Notes under the pieces: generated by a model
Seen by the model: the letters and a program-made list of their open reading frames with translations, nothing else
What the model was told of the DNA's origin: nothing
Databases searched by the model: none
Source: CAVZYN01 sp963779515
GTDB taxonomy: Bacteria; Pseudomonadota; Alphaproteobacteria; Rhizobiales; Hyphomicrobiaceae
Length of the DNA stretch: 64,000 nucleotides
Assembly: GCA_963779515.1 (NCBI GenBank)
Contig: CAVZYN010000002.1
Location: forward strand, 186,001 to 250,000
Reading direction: 5' to 3'
In this document: in pieces, positions 47,190-55,642 of the stretch
How the letters are laid out: each line of letters starts with the position of its first letter
How positions within the stretch are numbered: position 1 is the stretch's first letter
Program-made: the position numbers and the translations under genes

Positions 47190-49426
47190 TGGCTTTGCAT
47201 TCATCGCCACTTTTGCAGCGCGTTCTCGGAGATGGCGCGGGTGGCCGTCTGAGCCCCCAAGCCCTATGGGCGGCGCTTGCGAGCGGTGTGCTGTTGGCGG
47301 CTCTGACGATTGCGGAATGCGCCTCGTTCAGCCTTTTGATGGCGACGGGTACAGGTGGCGTGGGGCTCGGTCAGATCTATTTTTCGACACTCGTCGGGCT
47401 GGCGGCGGGCTCACTTTTTGTGGCCCTGCGGACGGCCTTGCCACCCAATGGCGGGGGCCCGGATTCGGCAACCGTCGCTGTCTCGAGCGCGCTGATCGCC
47501 AATGTGGCAGCGGTTGCCGCGCTCAAGGGATATGGTCCGGAGCAAACCAAGACGGTCGTCCTGATCACGTTTCCGCTCGTTGCGATCATGGTCGGCCTGC
47601 TGTTGTCGCTGCTTGGATATCTGCGGCTCGCCAACATCGTGCGGTTCTTGCCGTATCCGGTGATCAATGGGTTCGTCGCGGCGGCTGGCGTGCTGTTGTT
47701 GATCGGCGGGTTGAAGGTCGTGCTCGGGAAGCCGATCAACTGGGCGGACGTCGGCGGGTTCATCGCGGCTGCGGATTACGGACGCTTGTTGGTCGCGGCT
47801 GGGTTCGCGTTGACGCTGTTGCTGGCCGTCAAGCGCTCGGCGAGCCCGTTTGCGGTGCCGGTAGTTACGGTAATCAGCATCATCGCCGTCAATCTCGCGC
47901 TGGCACTGCTATCGGGACGCATGGATCGGGCGGCATGGTTTGCCGGTGCTGTTGCCAAACCCGAAGCTTGGTCGCCCCTGACGCTGGACTTTGGCTTGAT
48001 CGATTGGGGGCTGTTGCGAACGGTTCTGCCAGAAGCGCTGGCGGTCAGTATCGTGCTGTTGGCGCAAGTGCTCGGCAAGGTCTCGTCGATCGAGGCATTG
48101 GATGGGCAAAGTTGCGATCTCAACGGCGAAATGCGGATGGTTGGGCAAGCCAATCTGATGTTCTTGCCGCTGGGCACGACGCCGGTGAATTTGTGGGGGC
48201 CATCGTCGCGTATTCTGCTGCAGGCATCGGGTGGGCAACGCTTGTCAGGTGCCGTCATCGCGGCTGTGACACTGCTCGCGCTCTGGACCAAGATCGATAT
48301 GCTGGTGTTGCTGCCCAGGCCAATTCTGGGCGGCATATTGTTGTTCGGCGGCTACAGCGTTTTAAATGGTGCGCTCCGGCGGGCGCTGACGCAGCGGGCT
48401 TGGCGGGATCTCGCGCTGTTGACCGCCGTCTCGCTGATATGCCTCAACTCCGGTTTCGTCGCGGGCGTGTCATGCGGATTGATTGCCGCGTGTATCGGTT
48501 TTGCGGTGTCCTATGGCAGAGTTGGCGTGGTGCGCCGGCATTTGACTCGGGCGGAGACGGCCAGCGGCGTCGATCATGGTCCGGACGCAATGCAGGCGCT
48601 GCGGCAGTCGGGGGAGGCGATCCACGTCTTTTCGCTGGCGGGGTATTTGTTCTTCGGCTCGGCCGATGCACTTTATGAGACGTTGCGACGCACGATCGAG
48701 GGTGCGCAGCTCAGTCCTGTGCGCTGGATCGTGCTCGATTGCGCGAAGGTGACGGGCGCAGACGCATCGGCGATCATGAGTTTTGTGAAGCTCAAGACGC
48801 TGGCGAGCAAACGCGGCGTTGCACTTATCCTTACAGGACTTAACGCGCGCTTGCGGGCCATGCTGGAGCAAGATGGCGTGGTCAGTGCGGCTGGCCCGCA
48901 TCGTGCCGTCACGCTGCGCAGCGATGGGATGGTCCTTGCGGAGCGGGAGCTGCTGGTGTCGTCGAACGCGATGCTCGCGCCGCCGCCGTTGGCGGCATTC
49001 GAGAGCTGGCTCGGGCGCGAACTCGAGGTGGCGGACCCAATTCCCTTGATCGCTCGCTATTTCATGCGGCGGGAGTTTGGACCGGGAAGCCAAGTCTACC
49101 GGCAAGGCGACCGAGCAAATGCCATTGATCTGGTAGCGTGCGGGACCATTGCTGTTGCAGTTGCGGCCGGTGGTCAGGATGCACGCGCGCTGCGGCGCAT
49201 GGGCGAGCGGACGATCATCGGCGAGATGGGGTTCTTCCGGGACGGGGTGCGGAGTGCGCACGTGACGGCCGAGACGGCGGCAACGCTTTATACGTTAACG
49301 CGGGAGAGTTTCGATCGGTTGCAGGCCGAGAACCCGGCGGCGGCAATGGCGGTGATGACGTTCGTGGTGCGGGTGCTGGCCGAGCGGCTCGCGTTCGCCA
49401 ATGCGGAAATTGCGGCGCTGGCTTGA
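47186..49426 (+). CDS. SulP anion transporter with STAS and cyclic-nucleotide-binding domains (copy 2)
   Basis: This 746-residue paralogue of the preceding gene has the same order: SulP membrane domain, STAS (about 470-580; WIVLDCAKVTGADASAIMSFVKLK) and cNMP domain (about 620-740; cassette GEMGFFRDGVRSAHV). The shared tracts SAIMSFVKLK, SYGRVGVVRRHLTRAETAS and VRSAHV show a tandem duplication, with the membrane halves more diverged. The overlap ATGA at 47186-47189 implies coupled translation, so the two may form a heteromer; SulP proteins dimerise. Followed by a Crp/Fnr gene. Confidence 0.92.
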   Translation: MMALHSSPLLQRVLGDGAGGRLSPQALWAALASGVLLAALTIAECASFSLLMATGTGGVGLGQIYFSTLVGLAAGSLFVALRTALPPNGGGPDSATVAVSSALIANVAAVAALKGYGPEQTKTVVLITFPLVAIMVGLLLSLLGYLRLANIVRFLPYPVINGFVAAAGVLLLIGGLKVVLGKPINWADVGGFIAAADYGRLLVAAGFALTLLLAVKRSASPFAVPVVTVISIIAVNLALALLSGRMDRAAWFAGAVAKPEAWSPLTLDFGLIDWGLLRTVLPEALAVSIVLLAQVLGKVSSIEALDGQSCDLNGEMRMVGQANLMFLPLGTTPVNLWGPSSRILLQASGGQRLSGAVIAAVTLLALWTKIDMLVLLPRPILGGILLFGGYSVLNGALRRALTQRAWRDLALLTAVSLICLNSGFVAGVSCGLIAACIGFAVSYGRVGVVRRHLTRAETASGVDHGPDAMQALRQSGEAIHVFSLAGYLFFGSADALYETLRRTIEGAQLSPVRWIVLDCAKVTGADASAIMSFVKLKTLASKRGVALILTGLNARLRAMLEQDGVVSAAGPHRAVTLRSDGMVLAERELLVSSNAMLAPPPLAAFESWLGRELEVADPIPLIARYFMRREFGPGSQVYRQGDRANAIDLVACGTIAVAVAAGGQDARALRRMGERTIIGEMGFFRDGVRSAHVTAETAATLYTLTRESFDRLQAENPAAAMAVMTFVVRVLAERLAFANAEIAALA

Positions 49427-49528
49427 CGATCGTTATGCTGAATCCGGGATTTGGCCGGGAGCCCTCGACAGACGGGTCGCAATTCGCAACACTGACGGTA
49501 TTGGCCGTCCTCCGGTGCAAGGTGACCC

Positions 49529-50230
49529 ATGGCTCAGAGCACGCCCTCCAAGAAGCCCGTCGATATGTTGATGAGTTCGGTGCTGTTTGCCCCGCTCAGC
49601 GTCGCGGATCGTGAAGCTGTGGTCGCGCGCATGCGGCCGGCGCAGTTTTCGCCGGGTCAGTTGATCTTCTCGCGTGGGGATGCGGGCCGCGAGGTCTATC
49701 TCGTCATGGAAGGGCGCGTGCGGCTGTCGGTGCTTTCGGGCGAGGGCCGGGAGTTGACGCTGGCGCATGCCACTCCTGGCACGGTGTTCGGCCAAATCGC
49801 CGCCTTGGACGGCGGCGAGCGGACGGCGGATGCGACGGCGATCGATGCCGTCAAAACGCTGATGTTGACGCAGGCGCAATTGGTGGCGCTGATCGAATCC
49901 AATCCTCGGGTGGCGCGTGCGGCCATCGGCTTCTTGTGCGGGCTGTTGCGCGAAACGGATTTGAGGCTCGAGGCAATCGCGCTGCATTCCATCGAAGTGC
50001 GGCTGGCGCGGCAGTTGCTTTCCATGCCGAGCGCCGCCGGCCCCAAGGCCGCGCAGGTTGTGATCGACCTTGGAATGTCGCAAAGCGAGCTCGGGCTCTT
50101 GATTGGGGCGAGCCGGCCGAAGGTCAATATCGCGCTGACGACGCTCGAAAAGGCAGGCGCGATCTCGCGAGAGGGGACCAAGCTCGTCTGTAACACCTCC
50201 CGGTTGCACGAGATCGCCAATCAGGAATAG
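49529..50230 (+). CDS. Crp/Fnr family transcriptional regulator
   Basis: This 233-residue protein has an N-terminal cNMP-binding beta-barrel (about 20-140; FSRGDAGREVYLVMEGRVRLSVLSGEGRELTLAHATPG, cassette FGQIAALDGGERTADATAI) and a C-terminal winged helix (about 150-225; MSQSELGLLIGASRPKVNIALTTLEKAGAI). The N-terminal domain has no Cys cluster, so it is not an Fnr-type iron-sulfur sensor. The cassette G-Q-I-A-A-L-D-G-G-E-R-T-A keeps Arg-Thr-Ala, compatible with cAMP. It lies between the SulP pair and the secretion genes. A palindrome lies downstream, ahead of the TolC-like gene. Confidence 0.92.
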   Translation: MAQSTPSKKPVDMLMSSVLFAPLSVADREAVVARMRPAQFSPGQLIFSRGDAGREVYLVMEGRVRLSVLSGEGRELTLAHATPGTVFGQIAALDGGERTADATAIDAVKTLMLTQAQLVALIESNPRVARAAIGFLCGLLRETDLRLEAIALHSIEVRLARQLLSMPSAAGPKAAQVVIDLGMSQSELGLLIGASRPKVNIALTTLEKAGAISREGTKLVCNTSRLHEIANQE

Positions 50231-50385
50231 ACGGGACGATGGCCCGGATCGAAATGTCACGTTCCGTAGATGCTTGACCGTGGCGAATCGCTGAAAGTTG
50301 ACAGCGCTAAATGCAATCGTTTTCAGATGGTTAATTGCGCTCCTTCGGCGGATGAATGTGGCTGTTGAGCAACGATGTTCAATCT

Positions 50386-50397
50386 AGCAACGTTGCT
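50386..50397. promoter_or_regulatory. Palindrome ahead of the secretion operon, possible operator
   Basis: AGCAACGTTGCT is a perfect 12-base palindrome in the gap between the Crp/Fnr gene and the TolC-like gene. A related half-site AGCAACG lies at 50369-50375. A TTGACA hexamer occurs at 50298-50303, without a convincing -10. The palindrome does not match the canonical CRP or FNR consensus, so its regulator is unknown. Confidence 0.35.
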
Positions 50398-50522
50398 GAC
50401 ATTCCGCGCGCGGTGTGTTGCGAAGCTTTCTGATAGTTAGATGACTAGTCTCTGACTTCGCGGTGCTGAGCGCTGGTGCATTTTCAATGGACTTGACGCG
50501 ACATAGAGGTGTTCCGGCCCAG

Positions 50523-51935
50523 ATGGTCTCCATCGACCATTTCAGGCGTGTGGGCCGCAGGTTGCTGCGATCAGCGCTGTTGGCCGGTGCAGCGATTGCG
50601 TTCAGCGCGCCAGAGGTCTCCGCGACGACGATCAAGGAGACCGTGCGCAAGGCGATCGCGAAGAGCCCGTCGATCGAGGCAGCGCAGGCGAATCGCAGGG
50701 CCACCAAATACGAACTCCTGCAATCGCAGGGGCGGCGGTTGCCGCGTGTGGATCTCGAAGCCGACGCTGGCTGGGAGCGAATCAACCGGCCCGGTGGATT
50801 GTCCGCGGCGGCCAATGACAAGTCGCGCTTTCGCCGGCAGGCATCGGTGAATTTCAGTCAGATTTTATTCGATGGCTGGGAGCGGACGAACGACATCTAT
50901 CGCAACGCGGCGCGAGTCGATTCCGCATCTTATCGCGTCTTGGCACGTGCTGAAATTCTCGCGCTCGAGGCAGTGGAGGCGCACATCGACGTGCGCCGGC
51001 AAACGAAGATTTTGGCTCTGGCGCAAGATAATCTGGCCAACCACCAGCGCATCGAGGCGCGGGTACGCGAGCAGATCACGGCCGGGAAGACACCCGAAAG
51101 CGATGCGACCCAGGTGCGCGAGCGAATCGCGGGGGCGGAGGCGCTGGTCGAGCGGATCCGCCGGTCATTGCTCGAGGCCGAAGTTCAGTATCTGCGGGTT
51201 GTCGGTGCCAAACCGCAGGGCTTGCAGGCGGTTGGGTATCCAGCCGGCGTGCCAACGACCAAGCAAGCGGCGGTCGATCAGGGGCTGTCGCGCAATCCAC
51301 AAGTGGCGGCGGCGGACTCCGACGTCAAGACGGCGCGGTTTGCCTTGGAGCAGGTGAAGGCGGGTGATTATCCGACGGTCAGCCTGGAGGCCCGCGGCCT
51401 TGCCGGGCACGACATCAACGGCACGCCAGGGTCGGATCGTGAGGCGAACGCGCGCGTGGTGCTGCGCTGGGCGCTGTTTGACGGCTTCATCAACAGCAAC
51501 AAAAAGCTCGAGTTCAGCGAGCGCATCAAGCAGGTGGATGCCGAGCGGGCCGAGCGGCTGCGGGCGGTGCGAGCCGAAATCGAGCGTGGCGTTGTCGGCT
51601 ATCAGGTCGGGCGGACGCGGCTCGCGGCGCTGAAGAAGCAGGCGGCTGCGGCGGCCGAGGTCGTTGCGAACTATGAGACTGAATATTCTGTCGGAAAGCG
51701 CAGCCTTTTGGACGTGCTGTCGGCCGAGAGCGTCAAGGTGAATGCCCAGATCGAGACCGCGAGTGAGGAGGCGATCCACGTGTTCTCGGCTTACCGGGTG
51801 CTGGCGGCCATGGGACGTCTGAACGACGTGCTGGGCGTGTCAGCGCCAGCGGACGGCGGGGCAGGGACCTTGGAGATGGTAAAGGATAATCCCCGGCTGG
51901 AGATTCCGGGCAAAATGTACCCAGCGAAACAGTGA
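50523..51935 (+). CDS. TolC-family outer-membrane channel of a type I secretion system
   Basis: This outer-membrane protein forms the exit duct of type I secretion. From the ATG at 50523 it has 470 residues with a signal peptide (RRLLRSALLAGAAIAFSAPEVSA). In-frame starts at 50463 (GTG) and 50487 are alternatives. The two OEP repeats show long amphipathic helices (IKETVRKAIAKSPSIEAAQANRR; ETEYSVGKRSLLDVLSAESVKVNAQIETASEE). The order TolC, ABC, HlyD, substrate is that of dedicated adhesin secretion loci. Confidence 0.9.
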   Translation: MVSIDHFRRVGRRLLRSALLAGAAIAFSAPEVSATTIKETVRKAIAKSPSIEAAQANRRATKYELLQSQGRRLPRVDLEADAGWERINRPGGLSAAANDKSRFRRQASVNFSQILFDGWERTNDIYRNAARVDSASYRVLARAEILALEAVEAHIDVRRQTKILALAQDNLANHQRIEARVREQITAGKTPESDATQVRERIAGAEALVERIRRSLLEAEVQYLRVVGAKPQGLQAVGYPAGVPTTKQAAVDQGLSRNPQVAAADSDVKTARFALEQVKAGDYPTVSLEARGLAGHDINGTPGSDREANARVVLRWALFDGFINSNKKLEFSERIKQVDAERAERLRAVRAEIERGVVGYQVGRTRLAALKKQAAAAAEVVANYETEYSVGKRSLLDVLSAESVKVNAQIETASEEAIHVFSAYRVLAAMGRLNDVLGVSAPADGGAGTLEMVKDNPRLEIPGKMYPAKQ

Positions 51936-52051
51936 TAGTTCCGAGTCCGGCCTAGTTCTTGCCTATCGTTATGGCAATCTGGCTGCCGGACCAATAACCC
52001 GATGTCGGAGCATATTGGTTTGTGTTAGTCGTAATTTGAGTAGGTCTCCTG

Positions 52052-54268
52052 ATGTTGGGCGTGGCTAAAAGTTCATCGTCCGATTCCGTTCCAGCGGCTG
52101 CCGCGGGCGAGCCCGTCGACCCCCTGCTTCTGAGCCTTGCGTGGGCTGCTAAACACTTCGGTCAGCCATTTTCTTCCGCAGGCGTTCTCGGCGGATTGCC
52201 GTTGTCTGAATCGGGGCGGCTTGATCTTGCGATGCTTGGGCGTGCCGCGGAGCGCTGCGGGCTCAAGGCGACGCTGGTCGAGCAAAAGCCGTCCCTCGTG
52301 CCAGCGATCGTGCTGCCGTGCGTCGTGGCGCTGAAGGGCGGCGAGGCCTGTATTCTCATCGAGCGGGCAGCGCGCGGACGCAAAGCCGTTGTGGTCATTC
52401 CATCGGCCAGCGATCAGAAAAAGACGGTCAAGATTGCGGATCTCGAGCGCGATGCTACCGGCACGATCATCTATCTCAGCCGTCTTGATCTCGACGAGAG
52501 CGCCGAAGCTCCTGCGGCGCCAATCGAGCCCGAGCGGAGTGCGCGGCACTGGTTCTGGAGCCATGTGCTCGCGTTGTGGCCGGCCTGGGTGCAGGTCGTG
52601 GTCGCGGCCATGGTGGTCAATGTGCTGGGGCTGGTCGCGCCGTTGTTCGTCATGAATGTCTATGATCGCGTGGTGCCGAACCAAGCGATCTCGACGTTAT
52701 GGGCGCTGGCGGCAGGCGTCTGCATCGCGGTGGTTTTCGAGTTTGTGCTCCGGCAGCTGCGCGCGGTGGTGCTCGACCGGTCGGGACAGCTCGTCGATGT
52801 GAAGGTCGCATCGGCGCTGTTCGAGCGCACGATGGCGATTGCGATGCCGGAGCGCAAGCAGCCGATCGGCATGGTGGCCAATCAGGTGCGCGAGTTCGAG
52901 ACGGTGCGGGATTTCTTCACGTCGTCGACGATCATCGCGGTTTCGGACTTCATGTTCACGGGGATCATCCTCGTGGTGATGTGGATGATCGTCGGACCGA
53001 TCGCGGTGGTGGCTTTGGCCGCGATCCTGATCGTGGCGGTGGCGACGATGCTGTTTCAGTTGCCGTTGAAGCGGGCGATCGGAGCGACGCTGGTGCACGC
53101 CTCGCGGCGGCATGGCGTGCTGGTCGAAGCACTCAGCGGCGTGCAAACGATCAAGGCGCTGGGCGCGGAAGGGATCGTGCAGCGCTCGTGGGACGAGGCG
53201 GTGGCGGCAACGGCGCGGGCCAATGCCTCGACGCGAGTCTGGTCGGCGGCGGCGTTGCATTTCTCGATGCTGGTGCAGCAGATCGCGACTGTCATCATGA
53301 TCATCTGGGGTGTGTTCCTGATCTCGGAAGGCCAGGTGTCGATGGGCGGGTTGATCGCGGCGAGTATGTTGGCGGGGCGGGCGCTCGCGCCGCTGTCGAG
53401 CATCGCGCTGACGATCGCGCGCTGGCAGCAGGCACGGGCGGCGATGCGCGGCATCTCAGCGCTGATGCGGCAGCGGGTGGACCGCGACGGGCCGGTGGTG
53501 AGTTCGCAGGTGATCACGTCGGGCGCGGTCGCGTTTTCCGATGTGACGTTTACCTACCCGGATGCGCCGTCGCCGGCGCTGACGCAGTTGACGCTGAGGA
53601 TCGCAAGCGGCGAGCGAGTGGGAATCGTCGGGCGGGTCGGGTCGGGTAAGTCGACGCTCGGGCGGTTGCTGATGCGGTTTCATGAGCCTGACAGCGGACG
53701 CGTCACGGTCGATGGAGCGGATGTGCGCGCGTTCGATCCGCACGAGCTGCGCCGCGCGGCCGGGTTCGTTTCGCAAGATACGGAACTCTTCAGTGGCACG
53801 TTGCGCGACAACCTCGTGATGGGGCGGCCAACCGCGACGGAGCACGAGATCGCGGTGGCGGCGCAGGTTGCGGGCGTGGACCGGATCGCGGCGTCGCATC
53901 CGAGCGGCTATGGGATGCCGGTCGGCGAGCGCGGGCTGGCGCTGTCGGGCGGGCAGCGTCAAGCGGTCGCGATTGCGCGCGCGCTGTTGCGGCGGCCGAA
54001 GATCCTGTTCCTGGACGAGCCGTCGAGCGCGATGGATATCAACAGCGAAGCGGAGCTGATCCGGGGGCTCAAGGACTGGATGGTGGATGGGCAGACGTTG
54101 ATCGTCTGCACGCACCGGATGGCGCTGGTGGAGCTGTGCACGCGGCTGGTCGTCATCGACGGCGGGCGTGTGGTTGCGGACGGCCCGCGTGATCAGGTGC
54201 TCGCGCAACTCAGCGGTAAGCCCAAGGTGGCGCTGACGACGGTCAATGGTGAGAGGGCCGCGCCATGA
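52052..54268 (+). CDS. Type I secretion ABC transporter (permease/ATPase) with degenerate C39-like domain
   Basis: This is a 738-residue inner-membrane exporter. Residues about 20-150 form a peptidase-C39-like domain, but the catalytic Cys expected near the start is absent (LLSLAWAAKHFGQPFS), as in HlyB/LapB-type proteins that bind rather than cleave substrate. Six membrane helices follow (about 175-450), then the ATPase: Walker A GRVGSGKST near 527, signature LSGGQRQ near 631, Walker B ILFLDEPSSAMD. The gene overlaps the HlyD gene by ATGA (54265-54268). Confidence 0.94.
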   Translation: MLGVAKSSSSDSVPAAAAGEPVDPLLLSLAWAAKHFGQPFSSAGVLGGLPLSESGRLDLAMLGRAAERCGLKATLVEQKPSLVPAIVLPCVVALKGGEACILIERAARGRKAVVVIPSASDQKKTVKIADLERDATGTIIYLSRLDLDESAEAPAAPIEPERSARHWFWSHVLALWPAWVQVVVAAMVVNVLGLVAPLFVMNVYDRVVPNQAISTLWALAAGVCIAVVFEFVLRQLRAVVLDRSGQLVDVKVASALFERTMAIAMPERKQPIGMVANQVREFETVRDFFTSSTIIAVSDFMFTGIILVVMWMIVGPIAVVALAAILIVAVATMLFQLPLKRAIGATLVHASRRHGVLVEALSGVQTIKALGAEGIVQRSWDEAVAATARANASTRVWSAAALHFSMLVQQIATVIMIIWGVFLISEGQVSMGGLIAASMLAGRALAPLSSIALTIARWQQARAAMRGISALMRQRVDRDGPVVSSQVITSGAVAFSDVTFTYPDAPSPALTQLTLRIASGERVGIVGRVGSGKSTLGRLLMRFHEPDSGRVTVDGADVRAFDPHELRRAAGFVSQDTELFSGTLRDNLVMGRPTATEHEIAVAAQVAGVDRIAASHPSGYGMPVGERGLALSGGQRQAVAIARALLRRPKILFLDEPSSAMDINSEAELIRGLKDWMVDGQTLIVCTHRMALVELCTRLVVIDGGRVVADGPRDQVLAQLSGKPKVALTTVNGERAAP

Positions 54269-55584
54269 CATCGCGCCTGGATCTCGCCTATGCGAATTCG
54301 CCACGGGCCGCGTTGCAGTCGGGCGCGCCGAAGACGGGACGGCTGCTGCTGCTGACGATCGCGGCGCTGGTCGCAGCGACCATTGCCTGGGCGGCATGGG
54401 CGATTGTCGAGGAGGTGACGACGGGCATCGGCCGCGTGATCCCGTCGCAGCAGATGCAGATCGTGCAATCGCTGGAAGGCGGGATTGTGCGGGAACTCAC
54501 GGTGCGGGAAGGCGACAAGGTCGAGAAAGACCAGGTGCTGATGCGCATCGACGATACCGGTTTTGCATCGCGGCTCGGCGAACTCAATCAGCGGCGGTTC
54601 GCGATCCTGGCGGAGATCGCGCGGCTGGAGGCCGAGGCGGAAGGCAAGGCCGAGATCGGGTTTTCCGGCGAGATCAAGTCTGGTGCCGCGCAGGCCGTTG
54701 CGTCGGAAACGGAATCGTTCGCCGCGCGCCAGCGCAAGTTGCAGACGGATCTCGACCTCCTCAAGCAACAGATGCTGCAGCGGCAGCAGGAGCTGGCTGA
54801 GATGAGCGCGCGCGAGGCGAAGCTCGACGCGGAATTGCGGCCAATGGAGAGTGAACTCGCGATCAATCGGCAGCTCGCAAAATCGGGAAATGTGGCACGC
54901 GTCGACGTGTTGCGGATCGAGCGGCAGATCGCGGAACTGCAAGGGGATCGTGCGGTCGTGATCGCCTCGAAGCCACGGGCGCGGGCGGCGATCGCGGAGG
55001 CGAAGGATCGCTCGGATGCGGCGGTGAATGCGTTCCGGGCGCAGGCGCGGGAAAAGCTGTCGACCGTGCGCAGCGATCTGGCGGTCATCGACGAGAGCAT
55101 GAAGGCGGCTAAGGATCGTGTGGTGCGGGCGTCAGTGCGCTCGCCGGTCAAAGGGGTGGTTAATCGGCTAAGCGTGACGACGCTCGGGGCCGTCGTGCAG
55201 CCGGGGCAGGCGCTGCTCGAGATCGTGCCGGTCGAGGATTCGCTGCTGGTCGAGGCGCGCGTCCGGCCGAAGGATGTCGCGTTCATCCGGCCGGAACAGT
55301 CGGCGACGATTAAGCTTACAGCCTACGATTACCTGATTTATGGGGCGCTCGGCGGCAAAGTGGTGCGGATCAGCCCGGATACGTTCCGGGATGAGAAGGG
55401 AGAGCCGTACTATCAAGTGATCGTGCAGACCAGCCGCACGTCGATCGGACCCGAGGCGGCGCCGTTGCCGGTGCTGCCGGGGCTGCAGGCGACGGTGGAT
55501 ATTCTGACGGGGCACAAGTCCGTGATGTCGTATTTGCTGAAGCCGATTTTGCGTGTGCGGCAGGAAGCGCTGAGGGAGCGATGA
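54265..55584 (+). CDS. HlyD-family type I secretion adaptor
   Basis: This is a 439-residue membrane fusion protein with one N-terminal inner-membrane helix (LLLLTIAALVAATIAWAAWAI, about 28-48). The family start GRVIPSQQMQIVQSLEGGIV follows, then a long coiled-coil hairpin (about 120-270), a lipoyl-like and beta-barrel region (RSPVKGVVNRLSVTTLGAVVQPGQALLEIVP) and the conserved tail YLLKPILRVRQEALRER. It bridges the ABC protein to the TolC-like channel across the periplasm and is translated in coupling with the ABC gene. Confidence 0.95.
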   Translation: MTSRLDLAYANSPRAALQSGAPKTGRLLLLTIAALVAATIAWAAWAIVEEVTTGIGRVIPSQQMQIVQSLEGGIVRELTVREGDKVEKDQVLMRIDDTGFASRLGELNQRRFAILAEIARLEAEAEGKAEIGFSGEIKSGAAQAVASETESFAARQRKLQTDLDLLKQQMLQRQQELAEMSAREAKLDAELRPMESELAINRQLAKSGNVARVDVLRIERQIAELQGDRAVVIASKPRARAAIAEAKDRSDAAVNAFRAQAREKLSTVRSDLAVIDESMKAAKDRVVRASVRSPVKGVVNRLSVTTLGAVVQPGQALLEIVPVEDSLLVEARVRPKDVAFIRPEQSATIKLTAYDYLIYGALGGKVVRISPDTFRDEKGEPYYQVIVQTSRTSIGPEAAPLPVLPGLQATVDILTGHKSVMSYLLKPILRVRQEALRER

Positions 55585-55642
55585 TCGTCGCGTCGCAGTT
55601 CCCGTTAAGCGCGAGCCAGCCGGTGTTGGAGTTCGTAGCGTC

